From Oenococcus sicerae (GTDB taxonomy: Bacteria > Bacillota > Bacilli > Lactobacillales > Lactobacillaceae): a stretch of DNA of 64,000 nucleotides. The notes beneath the pieces are model-generated. The model did no database searches. It saw nothing but the letters and a program-made list of their open reading frames with translations, and was not told where the DNA came from. Below are positions 30,669 through 40,295 of the stretch, piece after piece. The stretch's first letter is position 1, and each line of letters opens with the position of its first letter. Both the position numbers and the translations under genes were made by a program. Where the stretch lies: positions 1,426,001 to 1,490,000 of the forward strand of contig NZ_CP029684.2 of NCBI RefSeq assembly GCF_004102045.2. Direction: 5' to 3'.

Positions 30669-32086
30669 TGACTAAATTAAAAGCTATTTTTCATCATTTT
30701 TCTTTAATTTTGAAACCTTTGAAGCATAGCAGCGCCGCTATTATGGCACATTCGTATTTCTTTCTACTGGTTATAACAACCTTGGCGATGGGTATTTCTG
30801 TACCGCTTGTACTTGGTTATCAGTTGATCGTGAACCAAGACCAAAATGCGAATCAGTATTTGGCAAGTTTACAGAAAACTAATATTGATTCAGCGCATGA
30901 TTGGCAAGTTTGGAGTAAGAACAATGTTTTTGATAATGAAGTTATTTTTATCAAAGCTATAACGCACAGGGGCCATGTTTTTTATTCCGAAAATGCCAGC
31001 CGTGTTGCCAATCAAAAGCATCGACCGTTATTATTTTCAAACAATTATTTGCTAGATACGAAATCATGGTTTAATTTTGATAGCTATCATCTTTATTACA
31101 CTAAGACTGTTAGTCAGTATGGCAATCATTTTACAGTTTGGATCAACTTGTATAAAGTCGTGGATATTATCAAAATCACGCTTTACACGATACTGACTGT
31201 TATTTGTTTAACGCTCATTTTTGGTATTTGGCGTGTTTGGCAGTTGTCGCAGCGTTTGGTTGCTCCTTTGGCTGATCTAAGTTCAGCGACAGAAAAAGTG
31301 AGCTTAAAAATTGAGCAAAGCAACCAAGGAATCAAAGACCGTTTGCCGGAACCTACAACGCCAATTGAAGTTAATGAATTAGCAAAATCTTTTAATCAGC
31401 TGCTTGATGTCATTGGTGAAAAAGAAGATCGAGAGAAGCAGTTTGTTTCGGATGCTTCGCACGAGCTTAAAACACCAATAGCAGCTATTAACGGACATTT
31501 GAAATTGATCAAACGTCGTGGACAGGCACATCCTGAAATTATTGCAGACTCATTAGCTTATATTTCTCAGGAGACACAAAGAATGCAGCGTTTGGTTCAA
31601 AACCTGTTGGATTTATCACATGCAGAACGTGATGAAATCAAAATCACACAGGTTAACTTAGGCAGTATGCTGTCTGAAATAGCTGCTAATATGGCTTTTC
31701 CGCAAGAAATAAAAATGACAACACCAGGTATTTTTATTGTTTCGGCTGATTTTGATCAACTACGAGAAATTATTTTAGCCTTGATCGAAAATGCCAGCAA
31801 ATATAGCTCTGAAAACAAAAAAATACTTCTATCATTAAAAAAATCGACGAAAAATACCATTTTGGAGATTAAAGATTTTGGTATTGGTATTCCCAAAGAT
31901 GCTCAAAAACATATTTTTGAACGCTTTTACAGGGTTGATGAGTCTCGCAGCAGTAAAATTCCCGGATCGGGTTTAGGCTTGTCAATCGTTAAGGAATTGG
32001 CAGATCATCAGCATATTCAGATAAAAGTCTTCGAAAATCATCCGCAGGGAAGTATTTTTCAGTTAATTTTTCCAAACGAACCTTGA
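30668..32086 (+). CDS. Sensor histidine kinase
   Basis: 472 aa with two membrane spans (about 31-53 and 168-190) enclosing a 115-residue external sensor domain, a HAMP linker, the phospho-acceptor His265 in SDASHELKTP, and an ATPase domain with N box NASKYS and G boxes DFGIGI and GSGLGL. Start ATG 30668 overlaps the regulator stop; a TTG three bases earlier is possible. Signal unknown; location among lipid-carrier and glycosyltransferase genes suggests envelope stress. Confidence 0.94.
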   Translation: MTKLKAIFHHFSLILKPLKHSSAAIMAHSYFFLLVITTLAMGISVPLVLGYQLIVNQDQNANQYLASLQKTNIDSAHDWQVWSKNNVFDNEVIFIKAITHRGHVFYSENASRVANQKHRPLLFSNNYLLDTKSWFNFDSYHLYYTKTVSQYGNHFTVWINLYKVVDIIKITLYTILTVICLTLIFGIWRVWQLSQRLVAPLADLSSATEKVSLKIEQSNQGIKDRLPEPTTPIEVNELAKSFNQLLDVIGEKEDREKQFVSDASHELKTPIAAINGHLKLIKRRGQAHPEIIADSLAYISQETQRMQRLVQNLLDLSHAERDEIKITQVNLGSMLSEIAANMAFPQEIKMTTPGIFIVSADFDQLREIILALIENASKYSSENKKILLSLKKSTKNTILEIKDFGIGIPKDAQKHIFERFYRVDESRSSKIPGSGLGLSIVKELADHQHIQIKVFENHPQGSIFQLIFPNEP

Positions 32087-32167
32087 TAAAAAATGAACTC
32101 AGATAATTTAATTTTAAATTTAACTTGAGTTTATAAATAATTTATGTGAAGGACTTTTAATACAGAT

Positions 32168-32623
32168 ATGGTCAAAAAAATAGCAGCTCTTTTAATCAGT
32201 TTTGCAGTCGTTATTGCAGTTTTTATCGATGGTTACTTGTTATTTTTCAAGAAAAATACGGCGGCCAGCCTGATAAATGCATCAACAAGTACGACGGCTG
32301 CCAGCAGCCAGCCGAGTAGCGCCAGTTCACAAAGTTCGAGTTACACAAACGGCAGTTATACAGGCAATTCAGTTAGTATGCGTTGGGGCAATGTGCAAGT
32401 TAAGATTACGATCACTGGCGGCAAGATCACAAAAGTACAAACGATCGATTACCCACAAGATAATAATCACGATCAGCAGGTTAATTCCATGGCTTTACCG
32501 ACTTACGAATCTGAGTCAGTCAAAAATAATTCTTCAAATATTCAGGCTGTGAGTGGTGCTACGGAAACTTGGAAAGCCTTTAAAAGTTCGCTTCAAAGCG
32601 CACTAAATCAAGCAAAGGTGTGA
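32168..32623 (+). CDS. FMN-binding domain protein, membrane-anchored
   Basis: 151 aa. An N-terminal membrane span (about 5-27) and a Ser/Thr-rich linker (30-65) lead to one FMN_bind domain. The flavinylation motif SGATET (129-134) is intact, with Thr134 the expected site of covalent FMN attachment. It should be flavinylated by the ApbE encoded next to it and act as an extracytosolic electron carrier. The 81-bp gap before it has an AACTCA/TGAGTT dyad but no clear promoter. Confidence 0.88.
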   Translation: MVKKIAALLISFAVVIAVFIDGYLLFFKKNTAASLINASTSTTAASSQPSSASSQSSSYTNGSYTGNSVSMRWGNVQVKITITGGKITKVQTIDYPQDNNHDQQVNSMALPTYESESVKNNSSNIQAVSGATETWKAFKSSLQSALNQAKV

Positions 32624-32629
32624 GTGCAA

Positions 32630-33469
32630 ATGCATATATATACGAAAAAAATTGATAAATATTCGCTGCTTACTTTTGAGATCAAACAAATGAATCTTCC
32701 TTTTACAGGACAAGTCGTTGTTGCACATGATGATGAATTGACGCGATCACTGCTTTTAAAAAAGGCCTTAGCAATTGAAAAATGGCTGATGGACGTCGAT
32801 CAGCGTTTTTCGCCATTTCGCTCGGATTCAGAATTGAGTCTATATAATGCCGGCAAACTTGATTTCGAACAAACAAGTCCTATTTTTAAACAAATTTTTG
32901 CATTGACCGTTTTTGCAGAAGAACAAACACAAGGCCTTTTTTCTGCGAATTATCGTGGTCAGTATGATCCTACAGGCCTTGTAAAGGGGTGGGCGATTGA
33001 AAAAGCGCAGCAGATACAATTAAAGCCTCTATTATCTGATCCTAATTTCATAGCCATTAATCTTAATGGCGGTGGTGATATGCAATTTGCGACGCGTTTA
33101 GATTCTGATTGGAATTGGTCGATCGGCATTAGCGATCCTTTTGATAATGAGAAAATTCTCAGTAAAATCGTGATGAAAAATGCGGCAATTGCAACTTCCG
33201 GTACTAGTCAGCGAGGTGATCATTTGATCGATCCTGCAAGTGGACAGGCCGTTTTAAAACAAAAAAATAGCATTATTAGCACTAGCGTTCTCTGCCCCAG
33301 CTTGACTTTAGCTGATATCTGGGCGACTGCAATTGCTATTCCTGCTATTAATGATCATGATTGGCTCGATCATATTCCGGGATCGGGACTGCGTATTAGT
33401 TATAGCAAAACAGCCGAACGCTGGCTTGATCACAAACTCGTCGATCAAAAGGAGTTGCGTTATGCTTAA
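32630..33469 (+). CDS. apbE: FAD:protein FMN transferase
   Basis: About 279 aa ApbE. Seen motifs are the N-terminal segment KWLMDVDQRFSPFRSDSELS, DPTGLVKGWAIEKA and the cofactor region INLNGGGDM. It transfers FMN from FAD to a Thr in [S/D]GATxT motifs; the adjoining FMN_bind protein carries one. No signal peptide or lipobox is seen, unusual for an enzyme acting outside the membrane. Start ATG 32630 follows AAAGGTG at 32614-32620; GTG 32624 is an alternative. Confidence 0.9.
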   Translation: MHIYTKKIDKYSLLTFEIKQMNLPFTGQVVVAHDDELTRSLLLKKALAIEKWLMDVDQRFSPFRSDSELSLYNAGKLDFEQTSPIFKQIFALTVFAEEQTQGLFSANYRGQYDPTGLVKGWAIEKAQQIQLKPLLSDPNFIAINLNGGGDMQFATRLDSDWNWSIGISDPFDNEKILSKIVMKNAAIATSGTSQRGDHLIDPASGQAVLKQKNSIISTSVLCPSLTLADIWATAIAIPAINDHDWLDHIPGSGLRISYSKTAERWLDHKLVDQKELRYA

Positions 33470-34769
33470 AAGCCATCGATATTTATTAGGTCTTTTTTGG
33501 ATGCTGGCCATTTTTATATTTCCATTGCCGCTTATTCAAGCACTAGCTAACGGTTTGACTGGACCGGCCATCTCGAATCTTGGTATTCAATTAGGCACGA
33601 TTGCTTATGCTTGGATGCTATTGATTATTTTCATTTCCACAAAACCAAAATGGTTAGATCGCATTATTGGCTTGCCATCTATGTATTTTCTGCATGGTGG
33701 ATTAGCGATTATTATGATCGTATTTGCCTATGTTCATAAACTTATGACTTCTTCAAATGGTTTGATCAAGCTCACTGGTGATATAGGTCTGTGGATTTTA
33801 ATCGGAACGGCAGTTTATTCGATTTTCTTTTTAAGCGGCTGGCTGACTGACCGAATTCATTGGTTGAAGATTTGGATCAGATTTTTTGAAAAACATATTT
33901 TTAAACATGAAGTTAGTGTTTGGCTGCATCGGCTTAATATATTAGCAACTTTATTTGTTTTTATTCATGTACTGCTGATTGATTATATTATGCAAATTAA
34001 AGGGTTTGCAATTCTCTTTTATGCCTACTCGTTGATAGTGTTTGCTTTATATGCCTACTTTCTGATCTCGAAGACTTGGCGTTTCAATCGGGCAAAAGTT
34101 ATTGATATCAGACCTTTATCCGCGAACATGACGCAAGTAACTTTAAGGTTTAGTCATACGAGAGCCGAAAAGCTAAAAAAATATCAGGCAGGTGACTACT
34201 TGTTTATTGATTTCCCTAACATTGAGGGCATGAAGGAAATGCATCCTTTTTCTTTTGTTGATTTTGATTATGAGAAAAGGCAAGTCGTTTTAGCCATTCG
34301 TGCCGATGGTGATTTTTCTCATAAAATTGCCAAGATCACCATTGGTGAATCAGCACGGATCGACGGTCCTTTCGGCACATTAAATAATCAAATTTTGAAT
34401 CAAGATGACAAACAGCAAGCATTGATTTTATTGGCAGGAGGTACCGGTGTTGTTCCGCTAATTAGTTTAGCTTTGGCCTACGCGTCAAAAAGGGAAATAT
34501 ACTTTATTTGGACAGTATCTAGCGAAGATGATCTCGTTTATCGCAAACTGCTGCTGCAATTGGCTGATCAATGGCCGAATTTTTACTATTTTGAATCGAT
34601 TCATCGTTTGAATTTAGAAAAAATTTCAGCTATTTTACCAGAAACAATCATTGATCAGGCTTACTTTTTAATGTCTGGTTCCAATAAAATGATGATCGGC
34701 TATCGTTCCTTATTAGCGAAATTTGGTGTGAAGGCTAAAAATATTTATTATGAGAAATTTAGTTTTTAG
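33462..34769 (+). CDS. Ferric-reductase-like heme/FAD/NAD(P)H transmembrane oxidoreductase
   Basis: 435 aa. The N-terminal half has six membrane spans with two histidine pairs suited to bind two b hemes (His78-x13-His92 and His156-x12-His169), as in NOX and ferric reductases. The C-terminal half has an FAD-binding barrel (HPFSFVDFDY, DGPFG) and an NAD(P)H domain (LAGGTGVVPLISLA). It could move electrons from cytosolic NAD(P)H across the membrane to the flavinylated partner. ATG 33462 lies inside the end of apbE (8-bp overlap). Confidence 0.87.
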   Translation: MLKSHRYLLGLFWMLAIFIFPLPLIQALANGLTGPAISNLGIQLGTIAYAWMLLIIFISTKPKWLDRIIGLPSMYFLHGGLAIIMIVFAYVHKLMTSSNGLIKLTGDIGLWILIGTAVYSIFFLSGWLTDRIHWLKIWIRFFEKHIFKHEVSVWLHRLNILATLFVFIHVLLIDYIMQIKGFAILFYAYSLIVFALYAYFLISKTWRFNRAKVIDIRPLSANMTQVTLRFSHTRAEKLKKYQAGDYLFIDFPNIEGMKEMHPFSFVDFDYEKRQVVLAIRADGDFSHKIAKITIGESARIDGPFGTLNNQILNQDDKQQALILLAGGTGVVPLISLALAYASKREIYFIWTVSSEDDLVYRKLLLQLADQWPNFYYFESIHRLNLEKISAILPETIIDQAYFLMSGSNKMMIGYRSLLAKFGVKAKNIYYEKFSF

Positions 34770-34779
34770 TTAATTGCAT

Positions 34780-34811
34780 AAAAAAACGATCCAGCCAAAT
34801 TGGTTGGATCG
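34780..34811 (-). terminator. Terminator of the dextransucrase gene
   Basis: On the minus strand CGATCCAACCA pairs with TGGCTGGATCG (one mismatch), followed by seven T. It lies between the two convergent genes, 19 bp past the dextransucrase stop. Confidence 0.88.
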
Positions 34812-34829
34812 CTAATATTGTGATTGTTT

Positions 34830-37800
34830 TTAACTAATGACGCTGCCGTTGCCTTTGTTGGCATCGAAATAGAACCACTGTTTTGATTGAGGATTATAGG
34901 CGGAACCGTTTTTTAACTGAATTCCGTTTTTATCAAAATATTGTACTTGACCATTGATAGTTTGAAAGCCTGTCTGCTTTTGACCATTTTCATCGGCGTG
35001 ATACCAGTCGGTACCATTATTCGTGAAATAATCATTTTCAACGATTTTACCGCTAGTTCCATTAAAATAGTAACTTATGCCTGTCTTTGGATCCGTAGCA
35101 AAGTTATTTTTGACTTGCGTGAAATCATGATTAAAGAAATTAAGCTTGCCATTAATCAGAGTTAAGCCTTGAACAGCTTCGCCGTTTTCATTGAGATAGA
35201 CCCAATTACCATTATCTTCACGGGCGAATTGATCGACCTGCATTTGACCGCTAATTTTATCAAAGTACTGCAAATGACCGTTAATCGTTTGAAAACCTGT
35301 GACGATGTGTCCTTGATCATCTGCATAATACCAATGATTAGGATTACCGCTATAGCTGTTATTTTCTGAATTGGGAATATCAGCGTAAGGGGAGGACGAG
35401 CTGTAGATGAAATCATTTTTGACTAGGTCACCAGTAGTCCCATTAAAATAAAGTCGCTGACCGTTTTCATCAGTGTAGAAAATATCCTTATTTTGTTGAC
35501 CATCGTTATCAAAATAAAGTTGGCGACCATCAATTGTTTGTAATCCTTTGACGGCGATACCATCGTTAGCGAGGTAGGCCCATTCGCCAGAAGGCAATTG
35601 CTTAAATTCGTTTGTGACCATGTTGCCATTGCCGCTTTCGAAATAACGCAGATTGCCATCGTTATCTTTGATAAAGGCATTTTTTACTTGAATACCGCTC
35701 GTTTTAAAGAATTGAGTATGCCCGTCAATCACCGCTAATTGATTTGACAGCATGATGCCATTTTCATCAAAACGATAACTATTATTGTTTTGATCTGTAA
35801 TATAAGTGTTTGTCGCGCGACGACCTTTATCATTGTAATAATAGGTATTACCGTCAGCATCTTGTAAAAAGACATTTTGCAGTTCGACACCATTCGGCAA
35901 AAAGAAGTAAACATGATTGTTGATCGTTTGCTGTCCTGTAACCATATGACCACTGTTATCAAAGTAGTAGTAGTTGCCGTTATCATCTTGAATGAAACTA
36001 TTTTTTGCCTCATAGCCGCTGGTTGAATAGTAGGTCATGCCTTGATCATCTTTAATAAAACCAGTTTCAGAAATTTGATTCGTTAATTGTTTTGGCAGAA
36101 AATCCTCATCTTGATCATTGGAAGTGACTCTAAAATATTGATCGTTATTGTCTCTGAGCACGTAATAAGCACCGCGTCCTTGGATGTTTGAGCCGTTAAA
36201 GTATTTAGCTGACCATTCGGTTATTTTTTGGCTGGGATCGATTGCTAGCCCGGTTGACAGCTGTTTGTCCGTAAACAAATCAGGATACAGATTTTGTAAA
36301 GTCCCCAAAAAAGCACCGCCAAACTGTTCTTGATACTTGCCGCCACCCTTGGTCTGGGATACATACAGATCGTTTTGCATATCCGAATCATCATCTTCTT
36401 GACCATATGAATTAGTCCGGTCAACGGTGACAACTTGTGCATCTTGCAGATTATAGATTTGATCAGGGACCCAGTCTGCAATCGCTTGTAGACCATCAGC
36501 ATGCAGCGCTTTTATAGCATCTCTCAAATCGTCGACTGTACCGTACTTTGTGGGTGTATCAAAACCAAGATCGTAGCGGTCCGTGAAGGCATATCCGTTT
36601 TGAATGATTGAATCCAAAAAACTTTGATCAGTACTTGAACGATACTGTGGTGCTAATTGAAAACTAGTAATTCCCCAATCTTTGAAAGTATCAGCATTTT
36701 TTGCGATCACAACGTTTGTGTATTCATCATGCGTTGTTGGCGTAGCTTGAAAATTAGAGAAACCTTCATAAATCACTTGAGAATCTAAAGCAGCGTTTGA
36801 ATGTAGTACTTTGCCATCTGTTGATGCTTCGTCGTCAGCTTGTGTTCTGGCGTCTTGATCAGAGCTAGCACCAACTGGTACCCAAACGGCTAGGTATCCA
36901 GAAACTTGTGAATTTTGAACGCCAAATATATCACTCGCATTAAAAATAAGATCGCCATTAGCATCCGTGTATTTCACTGGTGCACCATCATCCGACTGAT
37001 AACTTATTAAGCCGTTCAAAGTTGTTAAGAGTGCTGCCCGGAAAGCCTGGTTTTTATGAGCAGCACCCATATGAAGAACCACTTGATCATTTGTCGTCAA
37101 CTTTAAAGAAGCATTGTTACTGACGATAACGCCAATCCCTTGGGTCCTTGTGGCTGAACTGCCAGAATCTTCAGCTGTCAGGGCATCCTGGCCATAGCGA
37201 ACGCTGGTTAGGATATCATGATTATCAACGGCCATGCTTTGACCACCGGCAACGTATTTGATTCGTGATTTAAGCAGATTATCAATAGCATCGAAATAAG
37301 GTGATTGAGTAGCCATATATTGGCCGTTGTCTGTGTAAAGATCACCATAATAAACACGTGGAACGGTATCTTTGTTCGTTAATAGCATTGCATAAGCACT
37401 CGGTATATTGTACTGGGTATACTTTTTATCCGCTGACTGCATGTCGGCATTATAGACTTTAAAAGCGGCATCCATTTCTTCTTGGGTCGGGATCAAACCA
37501 CTGCCAGAATTTGGATATAGATCCGAAATGATTTGGGCAATCACTGTTTGGACCTCACTGTCATGGGCACGAACAAAAGAGTAGTTCGGTGTCGCTGTGT
37601 CTTCAGTACTGTCGCTGGCACGATTGACCAGATAATAGTCCATAAATCGCTGCATCGTACCACGAATATCACTGGATTTGGTTAAGGACCAGATTAGCTG
37701 AGTATGCAGATAATCATCCATTGTTAACTGATTGCTGCCATTATCAGTCACATAGGTCGGATCGTTATGGCTCCAATCTTCAAGAATTGATAGGTGCTGA

Positions 37801-39404
37801 TCAGCTGTGGCATCATTTTTGTCGACACCATAAGCATCTTTAAAATAGTCGGCCGCGATTTGCAGCAGATCTGCGTCTACGTTATCAACGGCATCAATTC
37901 GGATACCATCAAAATTTGCGTCAGCATCATTGTTTGTAATTGAACCAAAATTCATTAAATAGTAAAGCCAATTTAATTGTTCGGCCTGAACAACTGGATT
38001 AGAATTATCTACGTCGTTTGCGAGTAAGAGTTCAAAACCCCCTAAAGAATTGTCTGTTGTATATTCAGGAGTTCCAGTTTGGTTTGTTGGCGTTCTGTTC
38101 AATAAGCGAAAATTAGAATCGGCGTCTGGTGTTAAGGGGCTATTGATATAAGTAAGCGCACCCCCTTGAAGATGATCTGTATTTGGATCTTCACTGCTGG
38201 AATTCCAAGCCGGCTGCTGATCGACGAAAGTCTGCATGATCGTTTTTAACCAATCAGTTGATTTTTCTAAACTAATCTTTTTTTCAATTTCACTTTGAAC
38301 TGCTTGAGCTGATTGATTAAGAAAGGTCTGATCATCAGTCGTTTTAAAATCGTCTATTTTGCTAATAAAGCCCTGGTTCTTCATATAATTCAGATAGTTT
38401 ACCTGTGTTTGCTTATCAGGCCACCAACTGGTTAAAATGGGGCGAAAATCAGTGACTGTTGAAGGTCGCCAAGTCTGACCGTTATCCAGAATATCTTTAG
38501 GCCGGTACCAAGCAGCAGCTGTCAGATACCCATCAACATTCGTAAAACTATCGATCGTCGTTGTGTTAGCAGCATTATGCTGTGTAAAATCGTCATTTTG
38601 AACAGTCAGACCTTCTTTGATATCTGACACAGTTGCTGAAGTTGAAGCACCGGTTATTTTGTCAAAATAAAGAACTTGATTATTGAAAACGGCTGAAAAA
38701 CCTTTGCGTTGATGTCCATCTTGATCAAAATAGTAAGTTAGATTATCGATAACTTTCAGACCTGTCACCATTTGACCATTTTCGTCAAAGTAATAGTTGT
38801 TGCCTTGGTCATCTTTGGCATAAACGTTTTTGCTTTCTCGACCATCATTGTCAAAATCAATTAAATGCCCATTGACTGTTTGCAAGCCCGTGACGGCATT
38901 TCCGGAATTTAAATCGAAATAATAAGTTTGTTCTTCAACAGTCACTAATTGACCCTTGACTTGACTACCGTCAGCAGCAAAATACTGTGTTTGACCGTCT
39001 ATTTTCTGCAGACCGGTCACGATTTGACCGCTGGTGTCTAAGTAATACCAGTGACCATTTTTTTCCACATAATGTCCGACTGAATCGACTGTTTCAGATT
39101 GCTGATTACTGGTATCTGCTGAATTAGTTGTTTGAACGCCATCATTTGTTTGCAGATCAGTTGAAACTGTTTTCGCTGTGGCAGCTGTTTGTTTTTCAGT
39201 GTCAGAAGAATCATTTCCAGTTATCGCAGTACCAGCAGAAGCTTTATCTGTACTGACACTTGTATTTGGTCCATTAGTGTTTGTATCCGCCTGAGCTGAT
39301 TGAATGTTCAAACTCAAAATTGCAGCTGATGACAAACAAGCTACGACCCAAATTTTTCCTTTTTTGTACATTTTTTTACGAAATAATGTTTCTGTTTTCC
39401 TCAT
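34830..39404 (-). CDS. dsr: Secreted GH70 dextransucrase (glucansucrase)
   Basis: 1524 aa enzyme that builds alpha-glucan from sucrose outside the cell. The N-terminus [11 protein letters not shown] is a KxYKxGKxW-type signal peptide. A Ser/Thr-rich linker (40-105) leads to N-terminal YG-type glucan-binding repeats (about 110-250). The circularly permuted catalytic core has nucleophile Asp504 ([13 protein letters not shown]), acid/base Glu542 (ILEDWSH) and transition-state Asp615 ([11 protein letters not shown]); motif I ([10 protein letters not shown]) follows. Ser-Glu-Val after Asp615 is typical of alpha-1,6-linking dextransucrases. More glucan-binding repeats fill about 1190-1524. It closely matches what is known of the O. 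kitaharae enzyme DSR-OK. The gene is monocistronic. Confidence 0.95.
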   Translation of the reverse strand: MRKTETLFRKKMYKKGKIWVVACLSSAAILSLNIQSAQADTNTNGPNTSVSTDKASAGTAITGNDSSDTEKQTAATAKTVSTDLQTNDGVQTTNSADTSNQQSETVDSVGHYVEKNGHWYYLDTSGQIVTGLQKIDGQTQYFAADGSQVKGQLVTVEEQTYYFDLNSGNAVTGLQTVNGHLIDFDNDGRESKNVYAKDDQGNNYYFDENGQMVTGLKVIDNLTYYFDQDGHQRKGFSAVFNNQVLYFDKITGASTSATVSDIKEGLTVQNDDFTQHNAANTTTIDSFTNVDGYLTAAAWYRPKDILDNGQTWRPSTVTDFRPILTSWWPDKQTQVNYLNYMKNQGFISKIDDFKTTDDQTFLNQSAQAVQSEIEKKISLEKSTDWLKTIMQTFVDQQPAWNSSSEDPNTDHLQGGALTYINSPLTPDADSNFRLLNRTPTNQTGTPEYTTDNSLGGFELLLANDVDNSNPVVQAEQLNWLYYLMNFGSITNNDADANFDGIRIDAVDNVDADLLQIAADYFKDAYGVDKNDATADQHLSILEDWSHNDPTYVTDNGSNQLTMDDYLHTQLIWSLTKSSDIRGTMQRFMDYYLVNRASDSTEDTATPNYSFVRAHDSEVQTVIAQIISDLYPNSGSGLIPTQEEMDAAFKVYNADMQSADKKYTQYNIPSAYAMLLTNKDTVPRVYYGDLYTDNGQYMATQSPYFDAIDNLLKSRIKYVAGGQSMAVDNHDILTSVRYGQDALTAEDSGSSATRTQGIGVIVSNNASLKLTTNDQVVLHMGAAHKNQAFRAALLTTLNGLISYQSDDGAPVKYTDANGDLIFNASDIFGVQNSQVSGYLAVWVPVGASSDQDARTQADDEASTDGKVLHSNAALDSQVIYEGFSNFQATPTTHDEYTNVVIAKNADTFKDWGITSFQLAPQYRSSTDQSFLDSIIQNGYAFTDRYDLGFDTPTKYGTVDDLRDAIKALHADGLQAIADWVPDQIYNLQDAQVVTVDRTNSYGQEDDDSDMQNDLYVSQTKGGGKYQEQFGGAFLGTLQNLYPDLFTDKQLSTGLAIDPSQKITEWSAKYFNGSNIQGRGAYYVLRDNNDQYFRVTSNDQDEDFLPKQLTNQISETGFIKDDQGMTYYSTSGYEAKNSFIQDDNGNYYYFDNSGHMVTGQQTINNHVYFFLPNGVELQNVFLQDADGNTYYYNDKGRRATNTYITDQNNNSYRFDENGIMLSNQLAVIDGHTQFFKTSGIQVKNAFIKDNDGNLRYFESGNGNMVTNEFKQLPSGEWAYLANDGIAVKGLQTIDGRQLYFDNDGQQNKDIFYTDENGQRLYFNGTTGDLVKNDFIYSSSSPYADIPNSENNSYSGNPNHWYYADDQGHIVTGFQTINGHLQYFDKISGQMQVDQFAREDNGNWVYLNENGEAVQGLTLINGKLNFFNHDFTQVKNNFATDPKTGISYYFNGTSGKIVENDYFTNNGTDWYHADENGQKQTGFQTINGQVQYFDKNGIQLKNGSAYNPQSKQWFYFDANKGNGSVIS

Positions 39405-39454
39405 GCTAAAAAAATCCCATCCCTATTCAATTTTTTGGTTAAAATAAATTAGCC

Positions 39455-39514
39455 AAATATCCTCAATTGGATTCGAACCAATTCTATGCATCCCATTTTT
39501 GATGCAGGAAATTT
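39455..39514 (-). other. tRNA-like three-stem element upstream of dextransucrase
   Basis: On the minus strand AAATTTCCT (39514-39506) pairs with AGGATATTT (39463-39455) at 8 of 9 positions. Inside are a hairpin GCATC/GATGC with an 8-nt loop, a 4-5 nt spacer, and a perfect T-arm lookalike AATTGG-TTCGAAT-CCAATT. The order is that of acceptor, anticodon and T arms, but the D arm is absent. It lies 51 nt before the dextransucrase ATG, so could be in its 5' leader, or be the relic of a tRNA gene. Remaining sequence of 39405-39757 holds A/T-rich promoter-like DNA (TATTAT at about 39540 on this strand). Confidence 0.4.
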
Positions 39515-39677
39515 TAGTGAAAAAAATAGTCAAATAATATCTCTAAACTCTTGAAATTGTGTCATTCAGTTGTCATACAATGTCATGATGATCATTGCTA
39601 TAAGTGGAAAAATAAGATGACAGATCGGTTTTGACAGAAAGGGTAGTGTCTATTAGAAAAGCAGTTAGCTGAAAGTA

Positions 39678-39693
39678 TGATAAGCGTTTATCA
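39678..39693. promoter_or_regulatory. 16-bp palindrome, operator candidate
   Basis: TGATAAGCGTTTATCA is an inverted repeat (TGATAA, TTATCA) around GCGT, with a central CG as in LacI/CcpA-family operators, but two bases longer than a standard cre. It lies between the dextransucrase promoter region and the end of the DUF1836 gene. Confidence 0.4.
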
Positions 39694-39724
39694 ATTTTTT
39701 GCGATCTCTGACCCGGTTTTCTCA

Positions 39725-39753
39725 AATAACTTTACCCTAGCAGCAAAGTTATT
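39725..39753 (-). terminator. Hairpin after the degV-DUF1836 pair
   Basis: AATAACTTT (39725-39733) pairs perfectly with AAAGTTATT (39745-39753) just past the DUF1836 stop. There is no T run after it, so it is a weak terminator or an mRNA 3'-end stabiliser. Confidence 0.4.
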
Positions 39754-39757
39754 GAAA

Positions 39758-40294
39758 CTAATTCTGAAAACTTTCAGAAGAGGTGTTTTTTTGTTTTTTT
39801 ACGTCTGATATTGGTGTTGTAAGCGTCTGCAAGAGTATTTTTCTCATTGTAGCAATAGCTCTCAAATGGTAAGTTACGGATAGGATTGCCTGATATTGGA
39901 TCATTGCGGCTTGAGAATTCGGGTTTTCACTGCCTGAATATTCGCTATCACTTGTTTTCGATACCTGATTGAACATATTAACAAAACGATCATAAGCTTC
40001 TTGGGCACTATCTTGTTCCATCTCGATCTGAAAACCGTTTTTGATTGTGTCAAGTGAGAAAACACTTTTTAATAGCGATACAACAATAGCGCCTGCCAAA
40101 TGAATTTTTAGATACCTTTTGTTCCGCGGTCTCACGATTACTTCTGCTTTTGTATAATTGTGCATCATTGTTCGTGTTAAATGTTCACCAGTAATTGGAT
40201 AAACATAATTATTAGCAAGATCCAATAATTGATCTAAATAGATTTCAAAAGTTGGTAACTCATCCCAGAGTGGCAGCTTATTCTCTTTATCCAT
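39758..40294 (-). CDS. DUF1836 family protein
   Basis: 178 aa. The segment LPLWDELPTFEIYLDQLL, then LTRTMMHNYTKAEVIVRP and HLAGAIVVSLLKSVFSLDTI, is the pattern of DUF1836, common in Firmicutes and probably a small winged-helix-like protein. No catalytic residues are evident. Its ATG begins 1 nt after the degV stop, so the two are coupled. Function unknown. Confidence 0.8.
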   Translation of the reverse strand: MDKENKLPLWDELPTFEIYLDQLLDLANNYVYPITGEHLTRTMMHNYTKAEVIVRPRNKRYLKIHLAGAIVVSLLKSVFSLDTIKNGFQIEMEQDSAQEAYDRFVNMFNQVSKTSDSEYSGSENPNSQAAMIQYQAILSVTYHLRAIATMRKILLQTLTTPISDVKKQKNTSSESFQN

Positions 40295-40295
40295 T

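Noticed and set aside
33333-33461. Long N-terminal extension of the ferric-reductase-like protein
   Set aside because: Overlaps apbE out of frame and is not family-like; ATG 33462 begins a normal N-terminus.
35160-36500. Several minus- and plus-strand frames inside the dextransucrase gene
   Set aside because: Shadows of the repetitive glucan-binding domain in other frames; low-complexity composition and no start signals.
39678-39693. Standard cre site near dextransucrase
   Set aside because: The palindrome is 16 bp and the outer bases do not line up with the 14-bp cre consensus; kept only as an operator candidate.
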